Below, in pieces: positions 1 to 8,497 of a stretch of 64,000 bases of DNA. Position 1 is the first letter of the stretch; the number at the start of each line of letters is the position of its first letter. A model generated the notes under the pieces. It did no database searches, was not told the DNA's origin, and saw only the letters and a list, made by a program, of their open reading frames with translations. The stretch is from positions 434,001 to 498,000 of the forward strand of contig NZ_BMDJ01000002.1 in NCBI RefSeq assembly GCF_014635725.1, read 5' to 3'. This DNA comes from Pedobacter mendelii (lineage in GTDB: Bacteria > Bacteroidota > Bacteroidia > Sphingobacteriales > Sphingobacteriaceae). Both the position numbers and the translations under genes were made by a program.

Positions 1-2
1 TT

Positions 3-176
3 ATTAAATTGAATAAGCAAAATAACATTCCGATTTTCAGCAATTATACCAAAAATTTAACTCAATTGAACGCCAATGGAAAATTTACAGGTAATGATAA
101 AATAAAGGTAGATGGTAAACTTGAATTGGTTAACAAAAACATCAATGCTCTTTATCAATTATTAAAAAACTTTTAG
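3..176 (+). CDS. C-terminal end of an unknown protein (partial)
   Basis: An open frame runs in from the left edge of the window and stops with TAG at 174-176, giving about 57 residues rich in Asn and Lys. The visible tail contains the repeated-looking pattern 'NGKFTGNDKIKVDGKL' and ends in 'YQLLKNF'. The start lies outside the window, so neither the family nor the function can be recognised. The sequence reads like the end of a secreted or surface beta-rich protein, but that is only an impression from composition. Confidence 0.55.
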   Translation: MKLNKQNNIPIFSNYTKNLTQLNANGKFTGNDKIKVDGKLELVNKNINALYQLLKNF

Positions 177-263
177 GTAGGATTTAAATCACTACATAAA
201 TCGAATTTCTTAATATATTTATAATAAACATTTCTCGAACTATACTAACCAATACTACTTAGA

Positions 264-1874
264 ATGTTGCACGATAATCTTATTTTAATTCTCATTTTAT
301 TACTCGGCGTAACCCTTTTGGTTATGGTGGGTCAAAAATTGAGAATTTCCTATCCCATATTTCTTGTAATTTCTGGTCTAATCATTGGTTTCATTCCAGG
401 AATTCCACACATTACAATAGACCCCGAGATTGTTTTTTTATTGTTTTTACCGCCATTGCTTTATGAATCTGCATGGTTTACCTCATGGAAAAATTTTTGG
501 GAATACAAAGGTGCTATCTTTTTAATGGCTGTTGGATTGGTATTTATTACTTCAGTTGCTGTTGCATATGCGTCTGTAGCTTTTATTCCTGGTTTTACTT
601 TAGCACTCGGATTTTTATTGGGTGGGATTATTTCGCCACCTGATGCAGTAGCAGCCGCAGCTGTGCTTAAGGGCGTAAAAATTCCAAAAATGGTTACGGC
701 ACTTTTAGAGGGTGAAAGTTTAGTTAATGATGCATCCAGTTTAATTGTATTTAAGTTTGCTTTGGCAACTGTTGTTACCGGAACCTTCGTAATGCAAATT
801 GCTATGGTAGATTTTTTAACGGTTGCAATAGGCGGTATTGTAGTTGGTTTGGCAATTGGAGGAATATTTTACGTAATACATCGTTGGTTACCAACTACAG
901 AAAACATTGATACTGTACTTACCTTACTTACACCATATTTCATGTACATTGTTGCCGAACATTTTAAAACATCGGGAGTAATGGCTGTAGTTTCCGGAGG
1001 TTTATTGCTTTCTAGCCAATCTCATATAATTCTAACTTCAAATTCGCGGGTAAAAGCAGTATCCGTTTGGTCTGCGATTACATTTATGCTAAACGGTGTT
1101 GTGTTTATTTTAATCGGCTTGGCATTACCAGATATTGTAAATGGTTTAGGCGCCGAATATCCAATTTCAAAAGCGATTGGTTATGGTATTGGAATTACGT
1201 TCTTGGCATTGCTCGTACGCTTTTTATGGCTATTTTCAACGGCTAGAATTACTAGTTTTTTTAATAAGAAAACCAGGGTTCGCTACCAAGGTATGACTTG
1301 GCACTCTTCCATGGTAATTGTTTACGCAGGCATGCGGGGTGTGGTTTCTTTGGCTGCTGCGCTTTCCATTCCGGTGATGATTTCAGGGCAGATTCCATTT
1401 CCACTAAGAAACCTTATTCTTTTCATCACTTTTGTTGTCATATTTATTACGCTTGTGCTTCAGGGATTAACCTTGCCATTGGTTGTGAAATTATTGAAAA
1501 TACCTGAAATGAAACATAAGCTTAGTGAGCAGGAACAGACGAATCAAATTAAGCTGAAACTTATCGACCTTTCATTAGATAAACTAAAAGCCGACTATCA
1601 ATATCAATGTACGCACAATGAATTGATGGTTAACTTAAAATCTGAACTTCAACATTCGCTTGCCGAGAAAAAAGACACCATACAAGCATTTAAAAAAGGG
1701 GATATTGATAAGCAGGATTTAAAAGCTTACCATGAAATTATGGTTGATTTAATTAAAGTTCAGCGTGATGAACTACACCATTTGAAAAGTAATAAAGATT
1801 TTGATGATGACATTATTAGAAAAGAAGAATGGCGTCTCGATTTAGAGGAATTAAGCATTACATCTTCAGATTAA
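264..1874 (+). CDS. Na+/H+ antiporter, CPA1 (NhaP/NHE) family
   Basis: A cation/proton antiporter of the inner membrane that would exchange Na+ (or K+) for H+ in pH and salt homeostasis. About the first 415 residues are strongly hydrophobic with roughly 12 membrane segments. The PPDAVA motif (about residues 124-129) and the EGESLVNDA motif (about 149-157), typical of the ion-binding core of the Na_H_Exchanger family, are both present. The last 120 residues are charged and helical, as expected for a cytoplasmic regulatory tail. The ATG at 264 has no Shine-Dalgarno, as is usual in this phylum. It is transcribed toward gdh, with a repeat and a hairpin terminator between the two genes. The transported ion cannot be read from the sequence. 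Confidence 0.9.
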   Translation: MLHDNLILILILLLGVTLLVMVGQKLRISYPIFLVISGLIIGFIPGIPHITIDPEIVFLLFLPPLLYESAWFTSWKNFWEYKGAIFLMAVGLVFITSVAVAYASVAFIPGFTLALGFLLGGIISPPDAVAAAAVLKGVKIPKMVTALLEGESLVNDASSLIVFKFALATVVTGTFVMQIAMVDFLTVAIGGIVVGLAIGGIFYVIHRWLPTTENIDTVLTLLTPYFMYIVAEHFKTSGVMAVVSGGLLLSSQSHIILTSNSRVKAVSVWSAITFMLNGVVFILIGLALPDIVNGLGAEYPISKAIGYGIGITFLALLVRFLWLFSTARITSFFNKKTRVRYQGMTWHSSMVIVYAGMRGVVSLAAALSIPVMISGQIPFPLRNLILFITFVVIFITLVLQGLTLPLVVKLLKIPEMKHKLSEQEQTNQIKLKLIDLSLDKLKADYQYQCTHNELMVNLKSELQHSLAEKKDTIQAFKKGDIDKQDLKAYHEIMVDLIKVQRDELHHLKSNKDFDDDIIRKEEWRLDLEELSITSSD

Positions 1875-1940
1875 TTTAGCTCAATAACTTTCAGCCATTT
1901 ACTTTGACTTAGGAAACATGCTAAACAAAACCTTGTACCT

Positions 1941-2036
1941 AAACCCGATTGAAATGAAAAGCCCCAATATTTTATTGGTCTTGTAATGAAAAGCGGGGCC
2001 AACCCACCCCTATTAAAACAGGACCGTTCATTTCCA
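1941..2036 (+). repeat. Border-conserved hairpin repeat, copy A
   Basis: Intergenic element starting AAACCCGATT. A perfect small hairpin (CCAATA, loop TTT, TATTGG) lies at about 1963-1977, followed by AAAGCGGGGC and then GGACCGTTCATTTCC. It shares borders with seven other intergenic segments in this window (near 10.0, 17.3, 19.45, 35.8, 43.35, 57.65 and 57.76 kb), while the hairpin sequence differs. No coding capacity is seen. Confidence 0.5.
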
Positions 2037-2080
2037 AAAAAAAATCCTTGCAGACTTTACATCTACAAGGATTTTATTAT
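2033..2080 (-). terminator. Rho-independent terminator after glutamate dehydrogenase
   Basis: Inverted arms AAAATCCTTG (2041-2050) and CAAGGATTTT (2066-2075) form a strong stem. Read on the minus strand, the stem is followed by a T-run (the A-run at 2036-2044 on the plus strand). It lies between the convergent antiporter and gdh genes, so it may act in both directions. Confidence 0.75.
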
Positions 2081-2134
2081 TTATCTATTGAGGGGAAAAG
2101 CCTTAAACCTTTCACCTTTATTCCTTCAACCTTA

Positions 2135-3556
2135 TTAAGGCCAAACACCTAAATTCATATAAGAAACGGCAATTTTATCAATTGAATTAACAAAAGCAGC
2201 TGTTCTCAAAGTTTGAGTTGCAGGTTTAATTTTCAATGTTTCACGAATTTCATGGTAAGAATGAATCATAGTATCTTCTAAACCTGAGTTTACCAATTCC
2301 ATTTCCGAAGCGCCTTTAACAATCATTAAGCGATGCTCTGGAAGAATTGTTTTACCCGTTAAGTTTTCTAAAGTAGCAATTAAGTTGGCGTTTGAATTGG
2401 CCGCATAACGGTTTTCCATACGCCCGAATGCTACGTGCGAAAGGTTTTTTAACCATTCAAAATATGAAACCGTAACACCACCGGCATTGCAATACATATC
2501 AGGAATAATGATACCACCCATTTCGGTAAAAATTGCTTCCGCTTCTGGAGTTGTTGGTCCGTTTGCCCCTTCGGCAATAATTTTTGCTTTTATGTTACGT
2601 ATATTAAGTTCTGTAAACTGATTTTCTAAAGCCGCCGGAACTAAAATATCGCATTCTTGCTCTAAACCCTCCATCGAGTTTTTAAAATCCGTAGCACCAG
2701 GGAATCCTAAAATTGAGCCTGTATTTTTGCGGTGTGCAAAAACCTCATCAACATTTAAGCCGTTGGAATTATAAATTGCACCCTCAAACTCACAAAGACC
2801 AACTATGGTTGCACCAAATTCAGCAAGAAATTTTGCAGAGTGATAACCCACATTACCCAAACCTTGAACAATTACTCTTTTATCACCTAAGCCAGCTTTT
2901 AAGCCTATTTTTGCCATATCTTCAACAACATCTACACATTCGCGTACTGCATAAGCAACACCGCGGCCAGTAGCTTCTTTTCGTCCGCGGATACCATGTA
3001 AAGCTATTGGTTTACCGGTTACACAACCTAAAGCATCCAGCTGACCAGGATTCATGGTCATGTAAGTATCTGCAATCCAGCTCATTTCTCGTTCACCAGA
3101 ACCATAATCAGGTGCAGGAACATCGATACCAGGACCGATAAAGTTTTTCTTAATTAATTCTGTTGTATAACGACGAGTAATGGTTTCTAACTCGGCAACA
3201 CTATATTGTTTAGTATTGATTTTGATACCACCTTTTGCACCGCCGAAAGGGACATTTACGATGGCACATTTGTATGTCATTAAAGCTGCAAGCGCCATAA
3301 CTTCATCTTCATTAACCATTTCGCTGTAGCGAATACCACCTTTTGTTGGACTCATGTGATGCGAGTGTTCTACACGCCATGCATCAATAACTTCAAAACC
3401 GTTTCCGCGGCGAATTGGAAATTGGAAACGATACACACTGTTACACGCTTTAATCTGGTTCAATAAACCCTCCGGATGATTGGTGAATTGAGCCGCACTG
3501 TCAAAGTTCTTGCATACATCTGCAAAAAACTTGTTCTCGTCTGCTAGATTAGCCAT
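2135..3556 (-). CDS. gdh: Glutamate dehydrogenase (Glu/Leu/Phe/Val dehydrogenase family)
   Basis: Catalyses reversible oxidative deamination of glutamate to 2-oxoglutarate and ammonia in the cytoplasm, linking nitrogen assimilation with the TCA cycle. The substrate-binding PFGGAKGGI motif with its lysine is near residues 100-108. The catalytic aspartate sits in 'PAPDYGSGE' near residue 146, and the Rossmann dinucleotide-binding GLGNVG near residue 230. At 473 residues it is a little longer than the common 410-450 residue forms. Coenzyme preference (NAD or NADP) cannot be read safely. The ATG at 3556 follows the ccm genes on the same strand after a 130-base gap. A hairpin terminator follows the stop codon. 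The family call is certain; the exact substrate is inferred from overall similarity. Confidence 0.93.
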   Translation of the reverse strand: MANLADENKFFADVCKNFDSAAQFTNHPEGLLNQIKACNSVYRFQFPIRRGNGFEVIDAWRVEHSHHMSPTKGGIRYSEMVNEDEVMALAALMTYKCAIVNVPFGGAKGGIKINTKQYSVAELETITRRYTTELIKKNFIGPGIDVPAPDYGSGEREMSWIADTYMTMNPGQLDALGCVTGKPIALHGIRGRKEATGRGVAYAVRECVDVVEDMAKIGLKAGLGDKRVIVQGLGNVGYHSAKFLAEFGATIVGLCEFEGAIYNSNGLNVDEVFAHRKNTGSILGFPGATDFKNSMEGLEQECDILVPAALENQFTELNIRNIKAKIIAEGANGPTTPEAEAIFTEMGGIIIPDMYCNAGGVTVSYFEWLKNLSHVAFGRMENRYAANSNANLIATLENLTGKTILPEHRLMIVKGASEMELVNSGLEDTMIHSYHEIRETLKIKPATQTLRTAAFVNSIDKIAVSYMNLGVWP

Positions 3557-3689
3557 TATTTATTTTTTATGAATTTAGTATGCCGCAAAATTGCCTAAAA
3601 AAAATGCATATATCCAAATGAAAAAACACTTAGTGTAAAGCCAACACCTACCATTTTTAATAAGAAAGATAGCTTTAAACAGTTTAAAC

Positions 3690-3908
3690 TTAGTTTTTAG
3701 TCGGTTTTTCTTTTTCGATTTTTTTTAATCTTTTATCTATTGAGAAAAGGTAAGCCAATAAACCAACCAGAATTATAACGATACAAGTAACCACAACGTA
3801 AATTTTACCGTCGCTACGCAACTTATCGGCCATTTCTACACCATTATCTTGTGCGAATAATTGTACAGTTGCAAACATTAATATTATAGAGAAAAGTATC
3901 TTTTTCAT
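3690..3908 (-). CDS. ccmD: CcmD-like small membrane protein
   Basis: A 72-residue protein with an N-terminal hydrophobic leader ending near 'LFAQ', one further membrane helix (about residues 35-55) and a short basic tail ('KRLKKIEKEK'). Known CcmD proteins are small single-span partners of the CcmABC heme-handling transporter that help release holo-CcmE. The identification rests on size, topology and position directly after ccmC on the same strand (79-base gap). The separate leader peptide is typical of the Bacteroidota version. The sequence alone would be too short for a firm call. Confidence 0.7.
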   Translation of the reverse strand: MKKILFSIILMFATVQLFAQDNGVEMADKLRSDGKIYVVVTCIVIILVGLLAYLFSIDKRLKKIEKEKPTKN

Positions 3909-3987
3909 TTTATTTTTTTGTTTTTTTCTTTAAACATTGGCGCTTCACCTTTAGTCTTTTAGCTTTAGTCTTTCAGCTTATATAACC

Positions 3988-4650
3988 CTAGTTCGCTTGT
4001 TGTTTGTTTTCTATTGAACGTATTCTGAAACGGATGCTGTAAACCCAGTAGCCGATTAATATCCAGCCTAAACATGCAGGGTAAAATACCATACGCATTC
4101 TGCTATCCAAATCGTAACTGTTAAAACCAGGGTTACCACCGTTGCCCGGATGTAAAGAATCTTTTAAACGTGGCAAAACAAAAAGTAAAACAACCATCAT
4201 CGGGAATGCAAAAATGTTATAAATGGCCGATATTTTTGCTCTTTTCTGCTCTTCATCTATCGAATTACGGAGAATTAAATAGGCAAAATAAAGCAGTATG
4301 GAAATGGCTGCGAAATTTTGTTTTGGGTCGAAACTCCAGAATTGGCCCCATGTGTATTTTGCCCAAATGGCACCAGTTACTAAGCCTAATAGACCGAAAA
4401 TGATGCCTGCATTTACACTCTCAACAGCTTTCATATCATCAATTTCACTTTTAGAACTTAAAGATTTTATGCTGTAAAAAACAGAGATAGAAAACAATAC
4501 AATCATTGCAAACCACATGGGTACATGGAAATACAAATTCCTGATAGATTCATTTAAAATAGGCAAACGCGGAACACCAAGCAATAAACCTGCAATTGCA
4601 GTATAAATTACAAGCACTGAACCAAAAATTTTCCACCAAGTTTTATTCAT
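3988..4650 (-). CDS. ccmC: Heme exporter / cytochrome c biogenesis protein CcmC
   Basis: Integral membrane protein (about 220 residues, six predicted helices) that presents heme to the chaperone CcmE during cytochrome c maturation. The tryptophan-rich heme-handling loop is visible as 'WGQFWSFDPKQ', and histidines flank membrane segments ('YFHVPMW', 'SLHPGNGG'). The open frame reaches back to 4701, but the first 17 codons lie in repeat-derived sequence. The ATG at 4648-4650 (MNKTWWKI) matches the usual beginning of the family, so that start is chosen. It lies between ccmB upstream and ccmD downstream on the minus strand. Confidence 0.88.
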   Translation of the reverse strand: MNKTWWKIFGSVLVIYTAIAGLLLGVPRLPILNESIRNLYFHVPMWFAMIVLFSISVFYSIKSLSSKSEIDDMKAVESVNAGIIFGLLGLVTGAIWAKYTWGQFWSFDPKQNFAAISILLYFAYLILRNSIDEEQKRAKISAIYNIFAFPMMVVLLFVLPRLKDSLHPGNGGNPGFNSYDLDSRMRMVFYPACLGWILIGYWVYSIRFRIRSIENKQQAN

Positions 4651-4702
4651 ACGTATATAATTTTGAATGAGTGAATGTTTACCCTCAATTCCAATAACCA
4701 AC

Positions 4703-4893
4703 CATTTTATATTTTAATTTTGAATGATTGAATTTTGATTGATTGCATTCCATTCACTCAATCTATCATTCAAAATTCAATCATTTCTAAAGCTCTAGAA
4801 ATTCAAATTCTCTCAATCTATCATTCTATAATTCACTCATTTTACTAGCTATAGAAATTCAATCAATCTATCATTCTATAATTCAATCATTCC
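4703..4893. repeat. Degenerate ~54-bp tandem repeat between ccmB and ccmC
   Basis: The block TCAATCTATCATTC followed by TTCA(A/C)TCATT and TAGAAATTCAA appears about two and a half times from 4755 to 4891. Related TGAATGATTGAA patterns extend into the 5' end of the ccmC frame. It is AT-rich with a shorter internal period of 7-8 bases. No gene or promoter is evident inside it. Confidence 0.7.
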
Positions 4894-4895
4894 AT

Positions 4896-5573
4896 TTAAT
4901 CTCTCCAAAGGTAAGGAAATAACAATAAAGAGGTTGCTACAGTAAGCACATTCACAACCAATAACATGCCTATTTCATCGTAACTATTCTCCCATGGCAA
5001 GCCGTCGACAGCATTTTTAGCTAATTTAATTAACAATATCAGTACTGGAATAATGATTGGAAAGCTCAAAATCGCCATCAACATTCCGCCGTTCCCCGCT
5101 TTACTTGCAATGGCCGAAACCATGGTAAAAACCGTTGAAAAACTGATGCTGCCCATCACAACTGCAACGTAATATAAAAGTAAATCGGGTGGTGTATAGT
5201 CACTAAAAACCATTATATAAAACCCTAGTGCTACAGTCGTTAAAACCAACATCAGTAAGGTATTATAAACGGTTTTTGAAATTAGGACAGCAGCAGGACT
5301 CGATAAAATATAGCTATATAATTGTTGCCCTTTGGTTTCTTGGAGAAAGCTTTTTGAAACACCATTAATAGAAGCAAAAAGCATAATAATCCAGAACAGA
5401 GCATTCCAGATTAATTTTTCTTTCTCATTTAGACTTACGAAAGAAAGGTAGCAGGTAAAAATTGTAGAAACCACATATAATAAAACACCGTTGATGGTAT
5501 ATTTTGAGCGCCACTCTAATAGTACTTCCTTATGGATTAAATATTTAACCTCTTTGGCCAGTTGCATAACCAC
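4896..5573 (-). CDS. ccmB: Heme exporter protein CcmB
   Basis: Membrane subunit of the CcmABCD ABC-type complex of cytochrome c maturation; six hydrophobic segments over 225 residues. The N-terminal stretch 'LIHKEVLLEWRSKYTINGVLLY' style opening and the 'ISKSFLQET' / 'SSPAAVLISKTVYN' segments match CcmB proteins, which begin with a cytoplasmic helix rich in Glu/Arg. The start may be at the second Met ('MQLAKEVKYL', two codons in). It is the first visible gene of the minus-strand ccmB-ccmC-ccmD group. The ATPase ccmA is not adjacent, as is common in this phylum. The intergenic repeat separating it from ccmC is unusual. Confidence 0.88.
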   Translation of the reverse strand: MVMQLAKEVKYLIHKEVLLEWRSKYTINGVLLYVVSTIFTCYLSFVSLNEKEKLIWNALFWIIMLFASINGVSKSFLQETKGQQLYSYILSSPAAVLISKTVYNTLLMLVLTTVALGFYIMVFSDYTPPDLLLYYVAVVMGSISFSTVFTMVSAIASKAGNGGMLMAILSFPIIIPVLILLIKLAKNAVDGLPWENSYDEIGMLLVVNVLTVATSLLLFPYLWRD

Positions 5574-5640
5574 AAAGATACTTTTATTGATAAATATTGT
5601 GAGTGTAAATTGTTGGATTGTTGTAATTTTGTTTTAAAGC

Positions 5641-5800
5641 TTTAGCCGCAGATTAGATTGCCACGGAAACACAGAATACACTGAAAATAATTTACCATAA
5701 CTTGTCCCGAGTTTTCGGGAGATAAAAAAGAATGAACACAGATAAAGTTTTAAGTTATTTTTATAATCCTAAATCTGTGTTTATCTGTAAACATCTGTGG
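5641..5800. repeat. Scattered ACAGAT/ATCTGT inverted repeats
   Basis: The gap between the divergent ccmB and ogt genes carries several ATCTGTG/CACAGAT words in both orientations (for example AACACAGATAAA near 5733 and ATCTGTGTTTATCTGT near 5773). It also carries a small perfect hairpin TCCCGA-gttt-TCGGGA near 5703. A similar CAGATT/ACACAGATTT segment occurs at about 7660-7700. It looks like an old dispersed repeat with no coding content. Confidence 0.45.
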
Positions 5801-5808
5801 TAAAAAAT

Positions 5809-6288
5809 ATGAACTATGCATCAGTTATCGAATCGCCTGTTGGCAAAATAACCATCATTGCTGATGATGATTTCGTTTATGCCGTAACCTTTTCCGATAA
5901 GGATATTGAGGGATTAACGGAAAATGAACTCACTTTAGAAGTTTCTAAGCAACTAGAAGCCTACTTTAAAGGCAATTTAAAGAATTTCGATTTCCCGATG
6001 AAGCAGAAAGGAACTGAATTTCAGCAAGAGGTTTGGCAAAACTTGTTTAGTATTCCTTATGGTGAAACGACATCTTATGCGAAGTTTTCAGCGCACAATC
6101 CATTGGCTATTCGAGCGATTGCAGCAGCTAATGGCAAAAACAATATTGCCATTGTAGTTCCTTGTCATAGGGTAATTGGCAGCGATGGGAAGTTAGTGGG
6201 CTACGCCGGTGGTTTATGGCGAAAGCAATGGTTATTACAACATGAACGGGAAATTTCTCACAGAGGACAAACAGAATTAAAATTTTAG
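5809..6288 (+). CDS. ogt: Methylated-DNA--[protein]-cysteine S-methyltransferase
   Basis: Suicide DNA repair protein that moves the alkyl group from O6-methylguanine (and O4-methylthymine) to its own cysteine. The active-site motif PCHRVIG is present with Cys at residue 119 counting from ATG 5809. The helix-turn-helix part 'GETTSYAKFS' and the 'YAGGLWRKQWLLQHE' end are also typical. The frame also has an in-frame GTG at 5797, but the ATG at 5809 (MNYASVIES) gives the standard N-terminus. Length (159 residues) fits Ogt/AGT enzymes without an Ada domain. The next gene begins one base after the stop, so the two are probably co-transcribed. Confidence 0.92.
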   Translation: MNYASVIESPVGKITIIADDDFVYAVTFSDKDIEGLTENELTLEVSKQLEAYFKGNLKNFDFPMKQKGTEFQQEVWQNLFSIPYGETTSYAKFSAHNPLAIRAIAAANGKNNIAIVVPCHRVIGSDGKLVGYAGGLWRKQWLLQHEREISHRGQTELKF

Positions 6289-6289
6289 C

Positions 6290-6679
6290 ATGAATACAAC
6301 ATTAGATAAAGCCGATACACCCAATTACTTAAAAGCCATTCGTTTAATCAACATTGTAGATGGGAGGTGTGATTTTGAAACAGGAAGAATTCCAATCAGA
6401 CAGCATATTAATGCCAATTATTTCTTTGCTCAAACAGATGTTTCTTTAGAGAACAGTCCTCATACTGCTCCACGCAGGCAATATGTTATCACGCTTAAAG
6501 GAAAATTGAAATTTACCGTAAGCAACGGCGAGAGTTTTATTGTCGAACCTGGCATTATCTTAATTGCCGCAGATACCGCTGGCGATGGCCATACCTGGAA
6601 AATTTTAGATGGTAATGAATGGGAACGAATTTATATCCCGCTGGAAGAAGACGCAGAAGATTATTTTGAGGCTGATTAA
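6290..6679 (+). CDS. Cupin-like hypothetical protein
   Basis: A 129-residue soluble protein whose centre ('RQYVITLKGKLKFTVSNG', then 'EPGIILIAADTAGDGHTW') has the glycine/proline-spaced beta pattern of a single cupin barrel. The usual metal-binding HxH pair is not obvious; only a late 'GHTW' histidine is visible, so metal binding and catalysis are uncertain. It starts one base after ogt, pointing to an operon. Its role is unknown; binding a small carboxylate or sugar would be normal for cupins but is not shown here. Confidence 0.65.
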   Translation: MNTTLDKADTPNYLKAIRLINIVDGRCDFETGRIPIRQHINANYFFAQTDVSLENSPHTAPRRQYVITLKGKLKFTVSNGESFIVEPGIILIAADTAGDGHTWKILDGNEWERIYIPLEEDAEDYFEAD

Positions 6680-6735
6680 TCGCTAAAACCGATTTAATTC
6701 GATTTGCGTAAATAACATTAAAACCTATTGATGTT

Positions 6736-7239
6736 ATGAAAACGATTTGCTCAATACTTTTAATGCTTTCAAGCTATTTGCCGATGGAAAAAAATGCACC
6801 AGTGGCTAAATTAGATTTAAAAAAATACTCAGGAACATGGTATTCGCTTTACTCAATTCCTACAATTTTTGATAAAGGAAGCAGAGAAACAACAACAAGA
6901 TACACCTTAAATAAAGATGGTTTTTACGATGTATTAACCACTTATAAAAAACCTAAAGACGAAAAAATTTATTCGCGAAACTCTAAAATGTTTCCATCAG
7001 ATGAGGGAAATAATGGCGAATTACAAGCGCAATTTATTTGGCCAATAAAGGTTGATTACTGGATTATCGAACTTGCAGATGATTATTCTTATGTTGTTGT
7101 AGGTCATCCAGACCGTAAATTTTTATTCATCATGAGCCGTAGTCAAACCATGCCAAAGAAAACGCATGATGAAATTATTTCCCGTTGTAAGGCAAAAGGA
7201 TACGAAGTAGCTAAGCTTACTGCCCAGTTTAGAGGCTAG
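6736..7239 (+). CDS. Lipocalin family protein (Blc-like)
   Basis: Bacterial lipocalins are eight-stranded barrels at the envelope that bind lipids or other hydrophobic molecules. The signature G-x-W appears in '[12 protein letters not shown]' near residues 31-42. The pattern '[11 protein letters not shown] ... [40 protein letters not shown]' follows the Blc order of strands. The N-terminus ([17 protein letters not shown]) is hydrophobic and likely a short signal peptide without a clear lipobox cysteine. The last 11 bases overlap the convergent gene on the minus strand. Confidence 0.88.
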   Translation: MKTICSILLMLSSYLPMEKNAPVAKLDLKKYSGTWYSLYSIPTIFDKGSRETTTRYTLNKDGFYDVLTTYKKPKDEKIYSRNSKMFPSDEGNNGELQAQFIWPIKVDYWIIELADDYSYVVVGHPDRKFLFIMSRSQTMPKKTHDEIISRCKAKGYEVAKLTAQFRG

Positions 7240-7642
7240 TGGTTTGAGCCTTTATTTTTTCACCCCGTTTAACGCTGAAAAGCATAAACAAAACACCTAC
7301 TAAAAGCACAATCCATCCCCATTGGAAATGAACAACCTTACCGATTAATTTATTAGCAAAACCATATTTAGTGTAATTATTTGATGTAAAATAAACAGCA
7401 ACAATTGCTAAAACATACCAAATTACCATTACGAAACTCATGAAACAAAATGCTCCAACTTTCCTAATAAAGAGAATTAGAACTGAAATTGCAATAATAG
7501 CATAAGTAATCAGGAATAACCGTGCATCTGATTGATATAGATTCCAATTCCCTTTAATCGGCACTTTTAACATCGGGCAGAAACCTGAAATTACACAAAG
7601 TAAAATTCCAACCCAAGCAAAAAATTTATTTAATACTAACAT
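7229..7642 (-). CDS. Small four-helix membrane protein, unknown function
   Basis: 137 residues with four hydrophobic segments (about 7-24, 45-60, 65-88 and 108-124) and a basic C-terminal tail ('[10 protein letters not shown]'). I do not recognise the family. It converges with and overlaps the lipocalin gene by 11 bases at their 3' ends. The upstream gap carries CAGATT/ACACAGATTT repeat words. The clean frame and the membrane topology support a real gene. Confidence 0.65.
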   Translation of the reverse strand: MLVLNKFFAWVGILLCVISGFCPMLKVPIKGNWNLYQSDARLFLITYAIIAISVLILFIRKVGAFCFMSFVMVIWYVLAIVAVYFTSNNYTKYGFANKLIGKVVHFQWGWIVLLVGVLFMLFSVKRGEKIKAQTTSL

Positions 7643-7759
7643 AATGAAATGATTTTTCCTGCGGATTGATTACACTGATTTCAAGATTACACAGATTTTG
7701 ATTAATAATATTTCTTAATTAACAATAGTTTACAGCTAACTTACCTAACCATATTTTTT

Positions 7760-7780
7760 CGGACTTCGGACTTCGGACTA
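7760..7780. repeat. Heptamer tandem repeat (CGGACTT x3)
   Basis: Three consecutive 7-base units (the third ends in A) just beyond the gldC stop codon. Similar 7-base-period arrays with other sequences occur at 10199-10250 and 3950-3980. Confidence 0.7.
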
Positions 7781-7788
7781 ATGAACCA

Positions 7789-8124
7789 TTACTGTCCCTC
7801 AACAATACCCATTTTATCGGCAAAGTGAGCACAGTAATCTCGTAAATCTTCAACAATTAAAGTTTCATTTGTCGCTTTTAAAAAAGTATCGCCCATGGTT
7901 TGTAAAGTTTCATAGAAAAAACGTTTCATTTCATCAACAGGCATATCTTTTGTCCAAAGGTCTAAGCGCATTGAGTTTTTGTAGTTATGATCCCAAAGCG
8001 CCAAAATCATTGCTTTTACAGGCACTTTATCAATACTTCCAGCATCAGTACTTTCCCAAAGCAGGTTTTCTGGGTTATTAGCATCATCTAACTCAACGGT
8101 TATTGTTATTTTTTCTTGTCTCAT
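7789..8124 (-). CDS. gldC: Gliding motility protein GldC
   Basis: GldC is a small soluble protein required for or supporting Bacteroidota gliding and type IX secretion assembly; it is also common in non-gliding relatives. The opening 'MRQEKITITVELDD' followed by 'ENLLWESTDAG' and the core 'VKAMILALWDHNYKNSMRLDLWTKDMPVDEM' are characteristic. The frame extends six codons further (to 8142), but the ATG at 8122-8124 gives the conserved start. It follows the DEAD-box helicase and a 90-residue membrane protein on the minus strand. The other gld genes here lie 24 kb away. Confidence 0.9.
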   Translation of the reverse strand: MRQEKITITVELDDANNPENLLWESTDAGSIDKVPVKAMILALWDHNYKNSMRLDLWTKDMPVDEMKRFFYETLQTMGDTFLKATNETLIVEDLRDYCAHFADKMGIVEGQ

Positions 8125-8220
8125 TTTTAAAAATTGATTCAACCGATGAAATGATTACACACTAGCGGTTATTTTTACGGTTGCAAAGATGCTTATTTTA
8201 ACAAACAATTTAACTTTGAC

Positions 8221-8493
8221 TTACACTACTTTTTGTAATATTACCATCAAAATTACTGCAAAAACGATGAACGCCATTTCCACAATCCAAATTCTTTTAA
8301 GGTCTTTAAGCGTAAAACGGAAAATTAAGTCGGTGATAAAAGTAACAATGATTAAGCAACCTAAAATCAACAGATAAAAACCACTAATATCAATATGGCG
8401 AGGTGCATTATCTTTCGGACTTAAAATATTAAAAGCCGCCAAGCCTAAACCAACGGCACCAATTATATTTAAAGGCGTAATCCTTAAGTTCAT
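8221..8493 (-). CDS. Small three-helix membrane protein, unknown function
   Basis: 90 residues with three hydrophobic segments (about 9-20, 38-58 and 68-87). It begins four bases after the stop of the DEAD-box helicase gene on the same strand, so it is probably translated from the same transcript. I do not recognise a domain. The tight spacing and ATG start support it as a real gene. Confidence 0.65.
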   Translation of the reverse strand: MNLRITPLNIIGAVGLGLAAFNILSPKDNAPRHIDISGFYLLILGCLIIVTFITDLIFRFTLKDLKRIWIVEMAFIVFAVILMVILQKVV

Positions 8494-8497
8494 TAGC

